Numbered from the stretch's first letter, positions 1 to 8,849 are shown. The stretch: 41,243 nucleotides of DNA from an uncultured Bacteroides sp. (GCA_902492205.1 CABUKU010000028.1:1-41243); one strand, 5' to 3'. Numbers and translations: made by a program. The notes: generated by a model from the sequence alone, not told the origin.

Positions 1-597
1 AATCTCCTGAATATCCATACTCTTTGCCAACGTAGGCATTCCATAAAATATAGATGATTTATAAGGCAATATGATTAGTTCTCCTTTGGGCAATGAATGC
101 CCCATTCCTGTCATGAAAACCGGAACATATTTCACTTGTGGACGTTGGGATAAGATACGGGCTATTCCGGACTTGATATTTCCCATTTGTTCGGGTTTCC
201 CTCTTGTGCCTTCGGGAAAAAGGATAAGTGAATATCCTTCATCAATAGCAGCAAGCATCTTCTTGAGTGGATCGTGTTCCGAGTCTTTTTCTCCTTTCCT
301 TCTGATTAAAAGAGTATTAATAAAGTAGTTACTGATAAAAGTTTGAAAGCGGTTTTTCCCAAAATAGTCTTCTGCTGCTACGGGTTTCACTTTCCATAAA
401 AGACTTCCGGGTAGGGAAGATAACAAGCTCAATGTATCTAAATGACTGTTGTGATTAGCCAATATAATAAACTGTTCTTCTTCTTTCAGAAATCTGCAAT
501 CGGTAAATTCCACTCCTACTATCAACTTCAGAAACCAATGACAGATACCTTTATATAATATCTGCATAACGGTTGGTTGCATAAATCTTTTTTTCAT
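1..597 (-). CDS. PlsC-family lysophospholipid/1-acylglycerol-3-phosphate acyltransferase (3' end outside window)
   Basis: The reverse strand encodes 199 codons from ATG at 597 to the window edge, with no stop reached. The acyltransferase HX4D motif is visible in ANHNSHLDTL (about residues 48-57), and the glycerophosphate-binding block in LFPEGTRGKPEQMG. The family transfers an acyl chain from acyl-ACP or acyl-CoA to a lysophospholipid, usually making phosphatidic acid at the inner membrane. The start lies 7 bp after the stop of the CdsA-like gene, so this is the third gene of an operon and may supply phosphatidate to it. The family is certain. The exact acceptor is not, and a paralogue elsewhere may be the housekeeping enzyme. 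Confidence 0.85.
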   Translation of the reverse strand, partial: MKKRFMQPTVMQILYKGICHWFLKLIVGVEFTDCRFLKEEEQFIILANHNSHLDTLSLLSSLPGSLLWKVKPVAAEDYFGKNRFQTFISNYFINTLLIRRKGEKDSEHDPLKKMLAAIDEGYSLILFPEGTRGKPEQMGNIKSGIARILSQRPQVKYVPVFMTGMGHSLPKGELIILPYKSSIFYGMPTLAKSMDIQEI

Positions 598-604
598 TAT
601 TTCT

Positions 605-1561
605 TTAGTAAGCGATGTAATAAATCAAGTGAAAGAATACCGGGGCGGTATAGGATAGAGAATCTATCCGGTCGAACACTCCTCCGTGTCCGGGAATACT
701 GTTCCCCATATCTTTAATACCTTTATCACGTTTGATAGCAGAAATCACTATATCTCCCGAGAAACCTGCGATAGCAATAAGTGCGCTTACGAGAATAACA
801 TTGGGAGCGGATAGCGGAGTGAGAAACCCCAAAAAGTATCCTATTGCTGTAGTACTGATTACTCCACCTAAAAATCCTTCCCATGTTTTGTTGGGGCTCA
901 CTTTGGGTAGTATCTTATGTCGTCCGAAAAGCTTTCCCCATGTAAATTGCATCACATCATTGATTTCAGTAAGGAATACGAGGAACAATAACAGACCTCG
1001 TCCACCGGCATTGAAACCGGATAAGCCAGGTAAAGAAAGGAGGTAGGCAAGGTGGCTGATACCAAATACGGAAAGCATCAGAATCCATTGCAATAAAGCA
1101 ATAGATTTGGTTATTCCGTGAGTGTCTCCTTTCAAAACAAGTCGCAGAGGCAGCAACAGGAACATGACAACTGGAATGAAGATGATGTAGGCTCCATACC
1201 ACGCAATATAGGCAAGATAATATTGAATAGGGATAGCAAGTATTCCCCAAAATATGGCACGGCGGTCGGCTTCCCGGAATCCCAGAACAGAATAAAGTTC
1301 TCTGAAAGCTATGAAAGAGAGGAAAGCGAGAAAGAAATAAGAAATATCATAGCTAATGAATACGGCACCTATAAACATTCCTGCCATTATCCACCATGAT
1401 TTGGTACGTGCAACCAGTTCGCTGATATTAGTTTTAGGTGATAACTTCTTTACAAGAAAGAGAAGCAAACTTGCAGTAGTAAGTAGTCCTATAATGAGGG
1501 AGATTACAATAATCAGTTCGTCGCTCAGGGTGGGGAATATTTTATCTAATAGTTGTTTCAT
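605..1561 (-). CDS. CdsA-like phosphatidate cytidylyltransferase
   Basis: This 318-residue polytopic membrane protein carries the complete C-terminal CDP-diglyceride synthetase signature, with SAIKRDKGIKDMGN followed by IPGHGGVFDRIDS. The family converts CTP and phosphatidic acid to CDP-diacylglycerol plus pyrophosphate. Its ATG overlaps the stop of the upstream CDP-alcohol phosphatidyltransferase gene by 4 bp (ATGA), and the PlsC-like gene follows 7 bp downstream. It therefore appears to be translationally coupled within a three-step phospholipid cassette. It is somewhat longer than many housekeeping CdsA proteins. I infer that it may be a second, pathway-dedicated copy resembling E. coli YnbB, although the housekeeping gene cannot be checked from this window. 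Confidence 0.85.
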   Translation of the reverse strand: MKQLLDKIFPTLSDELIIVISLIIGLLTTASLLLFLVKKLSPKTNISELVARTKSWWIMAGMFIGAVFISYDISYFFLAFLSFIAFRELYSVLGFREADRRAIFWGILAIPIQYYLAYIAWYGAYIIFIPVVMFLLLPLRLVLKGDTHGITKSIALLQWILMLSVFGISHLAYLLSLPGLSGFNAGGRGLLLFLVFLTEINDVMQFTWGKLFGRHKILPKVSPNKTWEGFLGGVISTTAIGYFLGFLTPLSAPNVILVSALIAIAGFSGDIVISAIKRDKGIKDMGNSIPGHGGVFDRIDSLSYTAPVFFHLIYYIAY

Positions 1562-2214
1562 TCTGTTTTATTGTTTGTGGTGTGAGACATGAGATACAAA
1601 CGATATATGAGAGTAGCAATAAGTCCGGTATTCATTATTATAAGTGCAATAAGACACACCGTTTGTTCATACCCCCAAGGGACAGTGCAAGCAGCTATTG
1701 CAAAGGTAGCTGTGAGCAATGCCATGCGATGTTGCTTTGCCATTGGGCCATTAAAAAAATGTTGATGCGTTTTGTAGGCTCCTATCCAACGGAAGTAGGC
1801 AGTCATTATAGCAAGTAAACCTGCCAACCAACCCAATTCCACTCCGATTCCTCCCGCCACATAACCTACGGGAATGATGAATAGAGCATCGGCAAAGCGG
1901 TCGGGCATGTCATTATAAAGATCTCCATTGGCACTTTTCTTTCCTCCCTCAATGGCTACCATTCCGTCAAACAGGTTACATAACAACCTTGATTGTACGC
2001 AGGCAATAAACAATATATAGGCTATATACTTATTAAACTGAGGAAAGATAATTGTACAGATTAGTAAAATACAGCCTATCAGAGCAAAGAATACGCTCAT
2101 TATTGATATTTTATTGGGAGTGATACCCCAAAAAGTCAGCTTGCGGGCTATAGTGTTAGCCCATGCGGTGTTTCGTGAAGCTATTTCCCGTCTTCCGTCA
2201 ACTTCGTGTTTCAT
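1558..2214 (-). CDS. CDP-alcohol phosphatidyltransferase, variant active site (YnbA-like)
   Basis: This 218-residue membrane protein has the CDP-alcohol phosphatidyltransferase motif, which in the family reads D-x2-DG-x2-AR-x8-G-x3-D-x3-D. Here it is N80-x2-D83-G-x2-A87-I88-x8-G97-x3-N101-x3-D105. The second and fourth Asp are kept, the first and third are Asn, and the usual Arg is Ile. Extra acidic residues (D98, D102) sit next to the changed positions. From memory, E. coli YnbA also has Asn at the first and third positions, so this is probably a subfamily trait and not decay. The family joins CDP-diacylglycerol to an alcohol head group. That alcohol is unknown here. It is the first gene of the cassette. 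Confidence 0.75.
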   Translation of the reverse strand: MKHEVDGRREIASRNTAWANTIARKLTFWGITPNKISIMSVFFALIGCILLICTIIFPQFNKYIAYILFIACVQSRLLCNLFDGMVAIEGGKKSANGDLYNDMPDRFADALFIIPVGYVAGGIGVELGWLAGLLAIMTAYFRWIGAYKTHQHFFNGPMAKQHRMALLTATFAIAACTVPWGYEQTVCLIALIIMNTGLIATLIYRLYLMSHTTNNKTE

Positions 2215-2236
2215 TCTTATTTATATTTGTTGCGTA

Positions 2237-2269
2237 CAAATATATGTATATCATCCTAAAAACGACAAG
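2237..2269 (-). promoter_or_regulatory. Bacteroidota-type promoter for the phospholipid cassette, inside a small inverted repeat
   Basis: The minus strand reads CTTG (2269-2266), a 21 nt spacer, then TATATTTG (2244-2237), matching the -7 consensus TAnnTTTG exactly and the -33 box in three of four bases. The -7 box is half of a perfect inverted repeat, TATATTTGT-TGCGT-ACAAATATA (2222-2244), so a matching -7 box also faces the other way. Transcription would begin near 2230, giving a very short leader before ATG at 2214. Confidence 0.5.
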
Positions 2270-2323
2270 AAATGGAAGATAATTTACGTTACCTCCCATT
2301 GCTGAATTTCGGTTTATGAAAGA

Positions 2324-2367
2324 TTGAAAGAACGGAACTCTTTCAAAGCGGAAGCTTTCTTCCGGCT
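2324..2367. other. Two small hairpins after the LruC-domain gene (possible terminator)
   Basis: In the 228 bp gap between the LruC gene and the phospholipid cassette there are two hairpins. One has TTGAAAGA (2324-2331) pairing with TCTTTCAA (2339-2346). The other, around 2347-2367, pairs AGCGGAAG with CTTCCGGCT with one bulge. Neither has a convincing T-run on the minus strand, so termination of the LruC transcript here is only a possibility. No gene is seen in 2215-2442. Confidence 0.3.
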
Positions 2368-2442
2368 ATGCCCAAAGTACTCCAAATGATGATGATTTGT
2401 TTCAAACTATTTATTTCACCTCTTCCAACAGCTCAACTTCAT

Positions 2443-4374
2443 TTACCACCATTTCAGTTTCGGATCACGAGTCTTGGCCCAATCATTGAATTTCGGATAA
2501 GTATTGTCAATGCGGATTCCTTCTTTCTTAAGGTTCAACTCCAATAAAGACTTGTCTAAACGTGCATCCATGTGGATGGCAAACGGGTAGCCGTCTTTAC
2601 ATATAAAATACTTTCCATCACCTGTTGCAATATCTGCTCCCGAAGGAAAACGGTTATTGGCTGTGGCGGTTGGTTTGTGATCTGTGAGGTGTACTTCCGT
2701 AGCAGAACCCGATACTTTTATAAATGGATTATAAGGAGCTACAACTTCCGATTTGTCGATAGTAGGGTTATTAAATTGAATTGAAACCGTATAAGTTTTT
2801 TCCTGAATATCCTGTGATGCCATGTCATTGGCGGAAATAGCCGATACTCCTAATTCGGTTTTTGCATCGGTAAACAGTGTAATTACATTGCCCGAGTGAG
2901 AAGCACTCACACTACCATTGATTTTCACTTCTGCTCCGCTCAGATCAAACGGAACCTCGTATGCAAAACTGTTGTGATAGTTGGCACCCGTCCAAGACAA
3001 GGTGAATTTATCAATGATATTAAGTATTTTATTGTCGTTGTTATAATCTACCTTTGATTGATATTTCATCACTACATCGTTCATGTCATAGTCACCTTGC
3101 TCGGGCCAGTTATCTTCAAATCCTAATAGTCCGCAATAAGAGTCTGTGCCTTTCCTGTCTCCGGGGTTGGGTACATCAGGAACTTCAATTGCCGTTATCG
3201 GATCGGAAGATATAATAAAGGCAACATCGTTATAATCCTTTGTTCCTTTTTTCCAATCTTCCATGGTAATAATATTAAATTTATCACCTTTATTATTCTG
3301 AGCAGCAAAGATTGCAGTGTGGGAAATTCCTGTTGAATTAAGGAACTTGGTTGAATAGAATAAATTACCTTTTGCATTTTCGCCTTTCCAACCGTTATTC
3401 CATATTAAAAAACCTATCTTGGTTCCTGCAGGGAAACGATCCGGTTCTACTGATGGAATAACTCCTTCTTCATTTATATATTTCAAATCAACAGCTACTC
3501 CGCTATATACTCCTAAACTGTTGCTGTGTGCATTGGGAAAGATAACACAAGCATGCTGTGCGGCTACTTTTATTTCAGCGTTCGTTGCATTCTCAGAATA
3601 ACAGTAATAAGCGAAAACGCTTTTGGCATCTGTAGTGCCACCAAAATAATTAATGGTCACATGGGCATCTTTTTTTATTAATATATCGGCATTCTCCGAT
3701 ACCAGATTATTACCCGCATTGTTTTTTTCTTCCGGGAAATAGAAATTCATGTAATCTTTCAGACTTTTGTCAATCGCTATTTTTTTAGCTTCATTTAAAT
3801 AGTTCGGTCTGCCATTATTGGTATTCCAATCTCCCAAGACGTTCGGAATGATTGCCTTGATAAAATTGGCATTGGCACGAGTCTGAGTACTTCTGGTTAC
3901 AGCTGTTATATCTAACGCATTATCAAAAGTAATTGTGGCTTCGGCTTTGGCATCTGCAATATTTGTTTTAAATAGGGTAGGTACTCCGAAGTCTGGAGAG
4001 TAGATATAAATTTCCGAAACGGAAGCAGGAAGGGATGCTTCTTTGTTATAAATACCCGATGCATCGGCAAAACCGCTGGCAATGTGCTCTATTCCTTCTT
4101 TTTTCTTAATCTGTGAGCCTTCTTCATTATATTCCAAGGGATTCTCGGCATAAACTTCAAAATATGCTTTCGGACATTCCTCGCCATAATTAATGTTTAA
4201 CTTTACTTTCTGTCTAGTAGCAAAATCGAAGTAATTCCCTAAAGTCACAACTTCTTCCTTTTCATTCTTAAGACCGTACTGATCTTTATCCACGCAACTT
4301 GACAAGGCTATTATACTAATAACCACACAAGCTATTCTCGCTCTGCTGATTCTTGAAAATACCGTCTTTTCCAT
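2443..4374 (-). CDS. LruC-domain lipoprotein
   Basis: This 643-residue protein starts with a lipoprotein signal peptide whose lipobox is ALSSC (lipidated Cys27), so it should be membrane-anchored and may be surface exposed. Around residues 300-400 there is a DUF4114-like part (PDRFPAGTKIGFLIWNN, then TKDYNDVAFII). Around residues 415-440 comes the acidic LruC motif, GFEDNWPEQGDYDMNDVVM. Asp/Asn-rich DYDMND segments of this kind suggest a divalent-cation-binding beta fold, but no enzymatic activity is known to me. The upstream gene on the same strand is trxB, separated by a strong terminator, so this is probably a monocistronic unit. The function is unknown. Confidence 0.85.
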   Translation of the reverse strand: MEKTVFSRISRARIACVVISIIALSSCVDKDQYGLKNEKEEVVTLGNYFDFATRQKVKLNINYGEECPKAYFEVYAENPLEYNEEGSQIKKKEGIEHIASGFADASGIYNKEASLPASVSEIYIYSPDFGVPTLFKTNIADAKAEATITFDNALDITAVTRSTQTRANANFIKAIIPNVLGDWNTNNGRPNYLNEAKKIAIDKSLKDYMNFYFPEEKNNAGNNLVSENADILIKKDAHVTINYFGGTTDAKSVFAYYCYSENATNAEIKVAAQHACVIFPNAHSNSLGVYSGVAVDLKYINEEGVIPSVEPDRFPAGTKIGFLIWNNGWKGENAKGNLFYSTKFLNSTGISHTAIFAAQNNKGDKFNIITMEDWKKGTKDYNDVAFIISSDPITAIEVPDVPNPGDRKGTDSYCGLLGFEDNWPEQGDYDMNDVVMKYQSKVDYNNDNKILNIIDKFTLSWTGANYHNSFAYEVPFDLSGAEVKINGSVSASHSGNVITLFTDAKTELGVSAISANDMASQDIQEKTYTVSIQFNNPTIDKSEVVAPYNPFIKVSGSATEVHLTDHKPTATANNRFPSGADIATGDGKYFICKDGYPFAIHMDARLDKSLLELNLKKEGIRIDNTYPKFNDWAKTRDPKLKWW

Positions 4375-4413
4375 ATTTTTCTATTTTGTTATGTTACGTT
4401 TGTATAATGCCAG

Positions 4414-4445
4414 CAAGGATAATAAAGTTGTAATATCTATCCAAA
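4414..4445 (-). promoter_or_regulatory. Probable promoter of the LruC lipoprotein gene
   Basis: The minus strand has TTTG (4445-4442), a 20 nt spacer, then TATCCTTG (4421-4414), which differs from TAnnTTTG at one position. A start site near 4407 would give a leader of about 33 nt before ATG at 4374. Confidence 0.45.
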
Positions 4446-4585
4446 TTATAATTCATATTTTTGTTAATAAGATTAATATTTGCAACATGTAGGCTAGGTA
4501 ATTAAGAAAATAGAAGAAATCCAGGCTTCTGAATGCAAATGAAAAAGAAAGAGTATCATGGTGGGGGTATGTTTGACAGGTGTAA

Positions 4586-4623
4586 AAATAAAGGATGCTT
4601 TCGACAGAAAGCATCCTTTATTT
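4586..4623 (-). terminator. Rho-independent terminator after trxB
   Basis: There is a perfect 17 bp stem (4586-4602 with 4607-4623) with a GACA loop; its core arm is AAAGGATGCTTTC. It lies 24 bp past the trxB stop. On the minus strand the stem ends in T-rich sequence. It isolates trxB from the LruC gene. Confidence 0.9.
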
Positions 4624-4646
4624 ATATTTGATGTGTAAGAATTACC

Positions 4647-5594
4647 TTAAATAAGTCCTTTTTCAGACAAGAATCTTTCGCATTCTATTGCTGCCTTGCA
4701 TCCGCTTCCCGCTGCGGTGATAGCTTGGCGGTAATGAGGATCGGCAACGTCGCCGGCTGCGAATACTCCCGGAACTCCTGTGCGTGGAGTTGCCCCTTCG
4801 GTAATGATGTAACCTACTTCGTCTGTTTTCATCCACGGTTTGAAGATGTCTGAGTTGGGCTTGTGACCGATAGCGAGGAAGAAGCCGTCGATAGCAATAT
4901 CGAAATGTTTCTCAGCTGGTCCGCCCATAAATTCTACCAAGTGAGCACCTTCTACACCATTTTCACCGAATAAGCCTTCGGTGTTGGTGTTGAACAATAC
5001 TTGAATCTTTTCATGTTTCATCACTCTTTCCTGCATAATCTTTGATGCACGTAGATAAGGTTTACGTACGATTAGGTAAACTTTACTTGCAAGACCTGCA
5101 AGGTAGATCGCTTCTTCACAAGCAGTGTCACCACCACCAACTACAGCTACTACTTTTTTGCGGTAGAAGAATCCGTCACAGGTAGCACATGCGCTTACGC
5201 CCATTCCGGCATATTTCTGTTCGTCAGGTAAACCAAGGTATTTGGCTGTTGCTCCGGTAGATATAATCAGAGTTTCTGCTTCGATTTCCGTTTCACCATC
5301 AATTGTTATTTTATAAGGAGCCTTGCTAAGATCAGATGCAGTAGCGATCCCTGTACGGATTTCTGCACCGAAACGCAATGCCTGAGCTTTCAAGTCTTCC
5401 ATCATCTGCGTTCCGCTGATACCTTCGGGGTAGCCGGGGAAGTTTTCGATGTCGGTGGTTGTTGTAAGCTGTCCGCCCGGTTGGATTCCTTCATATAAAA
5501 CGGGAGAAAGGTTGGCGCGTCCTGCATAGATTGCTGCTGTGTAACCTGCGGGACCTGAGCCAATAATCAAACATTTTGTTCTTTCTGTTGCCAT
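4647..5594 (-). CDS. trxB: Thioredoxin-disulfide reductase
   Basis: This 315-residue cytoplasmic flavoprotein has the FAD-binding GSGPAGYTAAIYAGRA near the N-terminus, the redox-active CATC (Cys136 and Cys139), an NADPH-binding GGGDTACEEAIYLAG, and the C-terminal FAD motif GVFAAGDVADPHYRQ. The family uses NADPH to reduce thioredoxin, and the length is typical of bacterial low-molecular-weight TrxB. It has its own upstream promoter-like sequence and a strong terminator downstream, so it is probably expressed alone, although the LolA-like and ftsK genes precede it on the same strand. Confidence 0.98.
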   Translation of the reverse strand: MATERTKCLIIGSGPAGYTAAIYAGRANLSPVLYEGIQPGGQLTTTTDIENFPGYPEGISGTQMMEDLKAQALRFGAEIRTGIATASDLSKAPYKITIDGETEIEAETLIISTGATAKYLGLPDEQKYAGMGVSACATCDGFFYRKKVVAVVGGGDTACEEAIYLAGLASKVYLIVRKPYLRASKIMQERVMKHEKIQVLFNTNTEGLFGENGVEGAHLVEFMGGPAEKHFDIAIDGFFLAIGHKPNSDIFKPWMKTDEVGYIITEGATPRTGVPGVFAAGDVADPHYRQAITAAGSGCKAAIECERFLSEKGLI

Positions 5595-5641
5595 GATACT
5601 ATATAATTAGTTGTTTTTTATTGTCTTTTTGTTACCGGGAA

Positions 5642-5673
5642 CAAAAATAATGATAAGATTTTTCCTATGCAAA
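5642..5673 (-). promoter_or_regulatory. trxB promoter
   Basis: On the minus strand TTTG (5673-5670), a 20 nt spacer and TATTTTTG (5649-5642) match the Bacteroidota consensus in both boxes and in spacing. The predicted start is near 5635, about 40 nt before the trxB ATG. Confidence 0.65.
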
Positions 5674-5725
5674 TTTATCGGTTATGATAGAATTTATATT
5701 ATGATAGATTTTATCTATTTACCCT

Positions 5726-6370
5726 TTATCTCAAGTCGATCATTTCGGCTTCGGGGTATTTTGTCCGGTCGAAGCGGAAAGTATCGTCGGGGAGTGAAAG
5801 GCCGGCTTGATAACTTGTTATGGTAATCTCGCTCCGTGCTCTGTCTTTCTGTTCTATAACAATGGAGAGAGGTTGATAGTTCTTTGAAACAAATAAGGTG
5901 ATAGAATGAATTTCCTGCTTTTTGTTTATGGGTGTAAGCACCACTTCATAGCCTTGTTTACCGCCTTTGGTTTTGTTTCCGCCATATTTGTAGTTATATC
6001 CGTTGCGATACATGTCCAATAATGCATAAGGGTTGATACTTTGCAATTCTTCGGGCGTGGGGGTACTTATATTCACTTCTTCGCTCGATGTGAGGTAGCT
6101 CCATTGTGTTTTGCCGTCAAACCACGTAAGTGTTCCTTCGGTATCCAGAAAGAAGCGTTCACCTTTCAGGTGAATAATTCCTTTACCGCTTCCGGCATTC
6201 CCTCCGTTTTTATTGGTGTTGCGGATGTTGAAAACCGCCTTGATGCCTTCCGCCTGCTTAAATGCCGCGGAAGTTTTGTCAAGTACATCTCTGGCTTGTC
6301 TGTCTGCCTGTGCGTAGGCGGACAGCGTGGCAAGTAAGAATAATAGCAGGTATAGGTTTATTTTTTTCAT
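5726..6370 (-). CDS. LolA-like outer-membrane lipoprotein carrier protein
   Basis: The product has 214 residues with a cleavable signal peptide ending near ...LSAYAQ, so it should be periplasmic. The mature part has the LolA-type pattern: ARDVLDKTSAAFKQAEGIKA, then KGERFFLDTEGTLTWFDGKTQW, consistent with a half beta-barrel that holds lipid. LolA ferries lipoproteins from the LolCDE exporter to the outer membrane. Its ATG overlaps the ftsK stop by 4 bp (6367-6370), so translation is probably coupled. The start gives a normal signal peptide. Bacteroidota carry several LolA-fold proteins, so which one is the true lipoprotein carrier cannot be decided here. Confidence 0.85.
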   Translation of the reverse strand: MKKINLYLLLFLLATLSAYAQADRQARDVLDKTSAAFKQAEGIKAVFNIRNTNKNGGNAGSGKGIIHLKGERFFLDTEGTLTWFDGKTQWSYLTSSEEVNISTPTPEELQSINPYALLDMYRNGYNYKYGGNKTKGGKQGYEVVLTPINKKQEIHSITLFVSKNYQPLSIVIEQKDRARSEITITSYQAGLSLPDDTFRFDRTKYPEAEMIDLR

Positions 6371-8826
6371 TGCTGTAAGTTGTTGAGTCTCATTTCTAAA
6401 TCTGTTTCATCCATGCAAAGCACTTCGCGCGCCTTGCTGCCTTGTGTAGGTCCCACGATTCCGGCTTTTTCCAGTTGGTCCATAATACGTCCCGCACGGT
6501 TATAGCCGATAGAGAATTTACGTTGGATGAGTGATGTGGAGCCTTGTTGGTGAATAACTACCAAACGGGCTGCATCTTCAAACATCGGATCGAGGTGGTT
6601 CATGTCCACATCACCTACACCGTTGTCGCCATTGTCGTCACCCACATATTCGGGCAGGCAGAAAGCTGTGGGATAGCCTTGTTGACGGCAGATATAATTG
6701 GTTATTTGTTCCACCTCGGGGGTGTCTACGAAGGCGCATTGTACACGTACCGGATCGCTTCCTTGCAGGAACAACATATCTCCGCGGCCGATAAGTTGGT
6801 TGGCTCCCGGACGGTCGAGAATAGTGCGTGAGTCCATCATGGCAGCTACGCGGAATGCCACACGTGCAGGGAAGTTCGCTTTGATAGTACCTGTAATGAT
6901 ATTGGTAGTAGGTCGCTGAGTGGCGATAATCATGTGAATACCTACCGCACGTGCCAACTGGGCGATACGTGCAATCGGGAGTTCTACTTCTTTACCGGCT
7001 GTCATTATCAGGTCACCGAACTCGTCAATAATCACCACGATGTAAGGCATATACTTGTGTCCCTTTTCAGGATTTAGCTGACGGTTGATAAACTTGGTGT
7101 TGTATTCTTTAATATTACGAACATGAGCCATTTTAAGCAAGTCATAGCGGGTGTCCATCTCTATACATAGAGAGTTCAATGTTTGTACCACTTTTGTGAA
7201 GTCGGTGATGATAGCTTCTTCGCCGTCGGGCAATTTGGCAAGGAAGTGTTTTTCGATAGTTGAATAGATGCTGAATTCTACTTTCTTAGGATCGATAAGC
7301 ACAAATTTCAGTTCTGCCGGGTGCTTTTTGTATAATAGAGAAGTGATAATGGCATTCAATCCGACAGATTTACCCTGTCCGGTAGCACCTGCCACAAGCA
7401 CGTGAGGCATCTTGCAAAGGTCTACCATGAATACTTCGTTCGAAATGGTTTTACCGAAAGCGATGGGCAAATCATAAGTAGATTCCTGGAATTTCTTGGA
7501 ACCGATAACCGATTGCATGGAAACAATCTTGGGATCGGAGTTAGGCACTTCGATACCAATTGTACCCTTCCCCGGTATCGGGGCAATGATACGGATACCG
7601 AGAGCTTTTAAGCTGAGGGCAATATCATCTTCGAGGTTACGTATCTTTGAGATACGTACGCCGGATTCGGGAGTAATTTCGTAAAGGGTAATGGTAGGTC
7701 CCACGGTAGCTTTGATGGAACTGATCTCGATACCGAAGCTGCGCAGAATTTCTATAATGCGGTTCTTGTTGGCATTCTGTTCTTCCATGTTGATGGTAGG
7801 CTCACTGTTTTCGTAAGTCTTCATCAGGCTGAGGGTGGGGTAGTGGTAGTTCTCCAAATCGAGAGTAGGATTATATGGCTCTAATTCGGGACCATGATAT
7901 TCCTCTTCCTCGTTGGCTTCTATTTCAAATCCCGGTTCTTTTTCACCGTTTATTTCTTCGTTTTCTTCTTCCAGTGCTAAAGATTTTTCCTTTTCGGCGG
8001 CTTTCACCCATTCTTCTTCCACGGGTTTATCTTCTTTTGCAGGTTCTATAGGTTTTTCCTGTTTATAAGTCTGATTGATATTGAAGTCTAAAGTTTGCGG
8101 TTGAGGATTGGTAAACGCTTTGGGATTTTCCTTGATGGGAACATCTTGTGCTACTTCTGCACCTTCATTACCTGCCATTTCCTCTTTTGGCTTTCTTTTA
8201 ATAAATTGTAAACCAAACAACTTCCGCAGGAAAACAATGGTTTGGGTACTTATATATATGAAGAATAGTAGAGCCGTGACAAGCAGTGCGAGCCATAATC
8301 CCGGAATGCCGATTTGCGAAACCAACCAGTTACTCACATTATATCCGTGCATACCGCCCAGATAAAGGAAGCTGTTTTGGTAAGTGTCCATGAATGCGAA
8401 TCCGAGGAACACCGAGAACCAGATGAGCAGTAATGAACAGCCGATAAACCATTTCCACAGACGGAAACGTCCAACTTTCATTAACTTCATTCCTGCAACG
8501 GCAAGAAATATCAGAATAAAATAGGAAGCAATACCGAAGCAATCGTTTATCAGATAATTGGCAACCTGAGCTCCGCGGGCACCCGCATAGTTTTTTACAT
8601 GGTTGTTTACCGAAGCAAGTTGCCCCGGATCGGGATTTTCGATGATGCTTTGGTCGGAAGCTCCTGTGAAAAAGAAGGAACTGAATGCCAACAGCAAATA
8701 GACGGAGAAGATAACGAATAACAATCCGATGATGAAATGGAAAGTTTCGTTTTTTAAAACACGGGCGGCTTTGCCCGGAACTTTTTCTTCGTTAATTTGC
8801 TCTTTATCTTGTTTTTTCTTTGCCAT
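6367..8826 (-). CDS. ftsK: DNA translocase FtsK/SpoIIIE
   Basis: This 819-residue protein has an N-terminal membrane domain with about four hydrophobic segments (residues 30-210), then an acidic, Glu-rich linker (about 225-330), and then the motor. The motor has Walker A GATGQGKSVG near residue 480 and Walker B VVIIDEFGDL near 600. The last 65 residues (STSLIQRKFSIGYNRAGRIMDQLEKAG) are the DNA-orienting gamma domain. FtsK pumps chromosomal DNA through the division septum and assists dimer resolution. The linker is much shorter than in E. coli, giving the compact size usual for Bacteroidota. It leads an operon with the LolA-like gene and diverges from the DUF5063 gene. Confidence 0.97.
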   Translation of the reverse strand: MAKKKQDKEQINEEKVPGKAARVLKNETFHFIIGLLFVIFSVYLLLAFSSFFFTGASDQSIIENPDPGQLASVNNHVKNYAGARGAQVANYLINDCFGIASYFILIFLAVAGMKLMKVGRFRLWKWFIGCSLLLIWFSVFLGFAFMDTYQNSFLYLGGMHGYNVSNWLVSQIGIPGLWLALLVTALLFFIYISTQTIVFLRKLFGLQFIKRKPKEEMAGNEGAEVAQDVPIKENPKAFTNPQPQTLDFNINQTYKQEKPIEPAKEDKPVEEEWVKAAEKEKSLALEEENEEINGEKEPGFEIEANEEEEYHGPELEPYNPTLDLENYHYPTLSLMKTYENSEPTINMEEQNANKNRIIEILRSFGIEISSIKATVGPTITLYEITPESGVRISKIRNLEDDIALSLKALGIRIIAPIPGKGTIGIEVPNSDPKIVSMQSVIGSKKFQESTYDLPIAFGKTISNEVFMVDLCKMPHVLVAGATGQGKSVGLNAIITSLLYKKHPAELKFVLIDPKKVEFSIYSTIEKHFLAKLPDGEEAIITDFTKVVQTLNSLCIEMDTRYDLLKMAHVRNIKEYNTKFINRQLNPEKGHKYMPYIVVIIDEFGDLIMTAGKEVELPIARIAQLARAVGIHMIIATQRPTTNIITGTIKANFPARVAFRVAAMMDSRTILDRPGANQLIGRGDMLFLQGSDPVRVQCAFVDTPEVEQITNYICRQQGYPTAFCLPEYVGDDNGDNGVGDVDMNHLDPMFEDAARLVVIHQQGSTSLIQRKFSIGYNRAGRIMDQLEKAGIVGPTQGSKAREVLCMDETDLEMRLNNLQQ

Positions 8827-8849
8827 GAGTGATTATTTTTAGTAATTGC

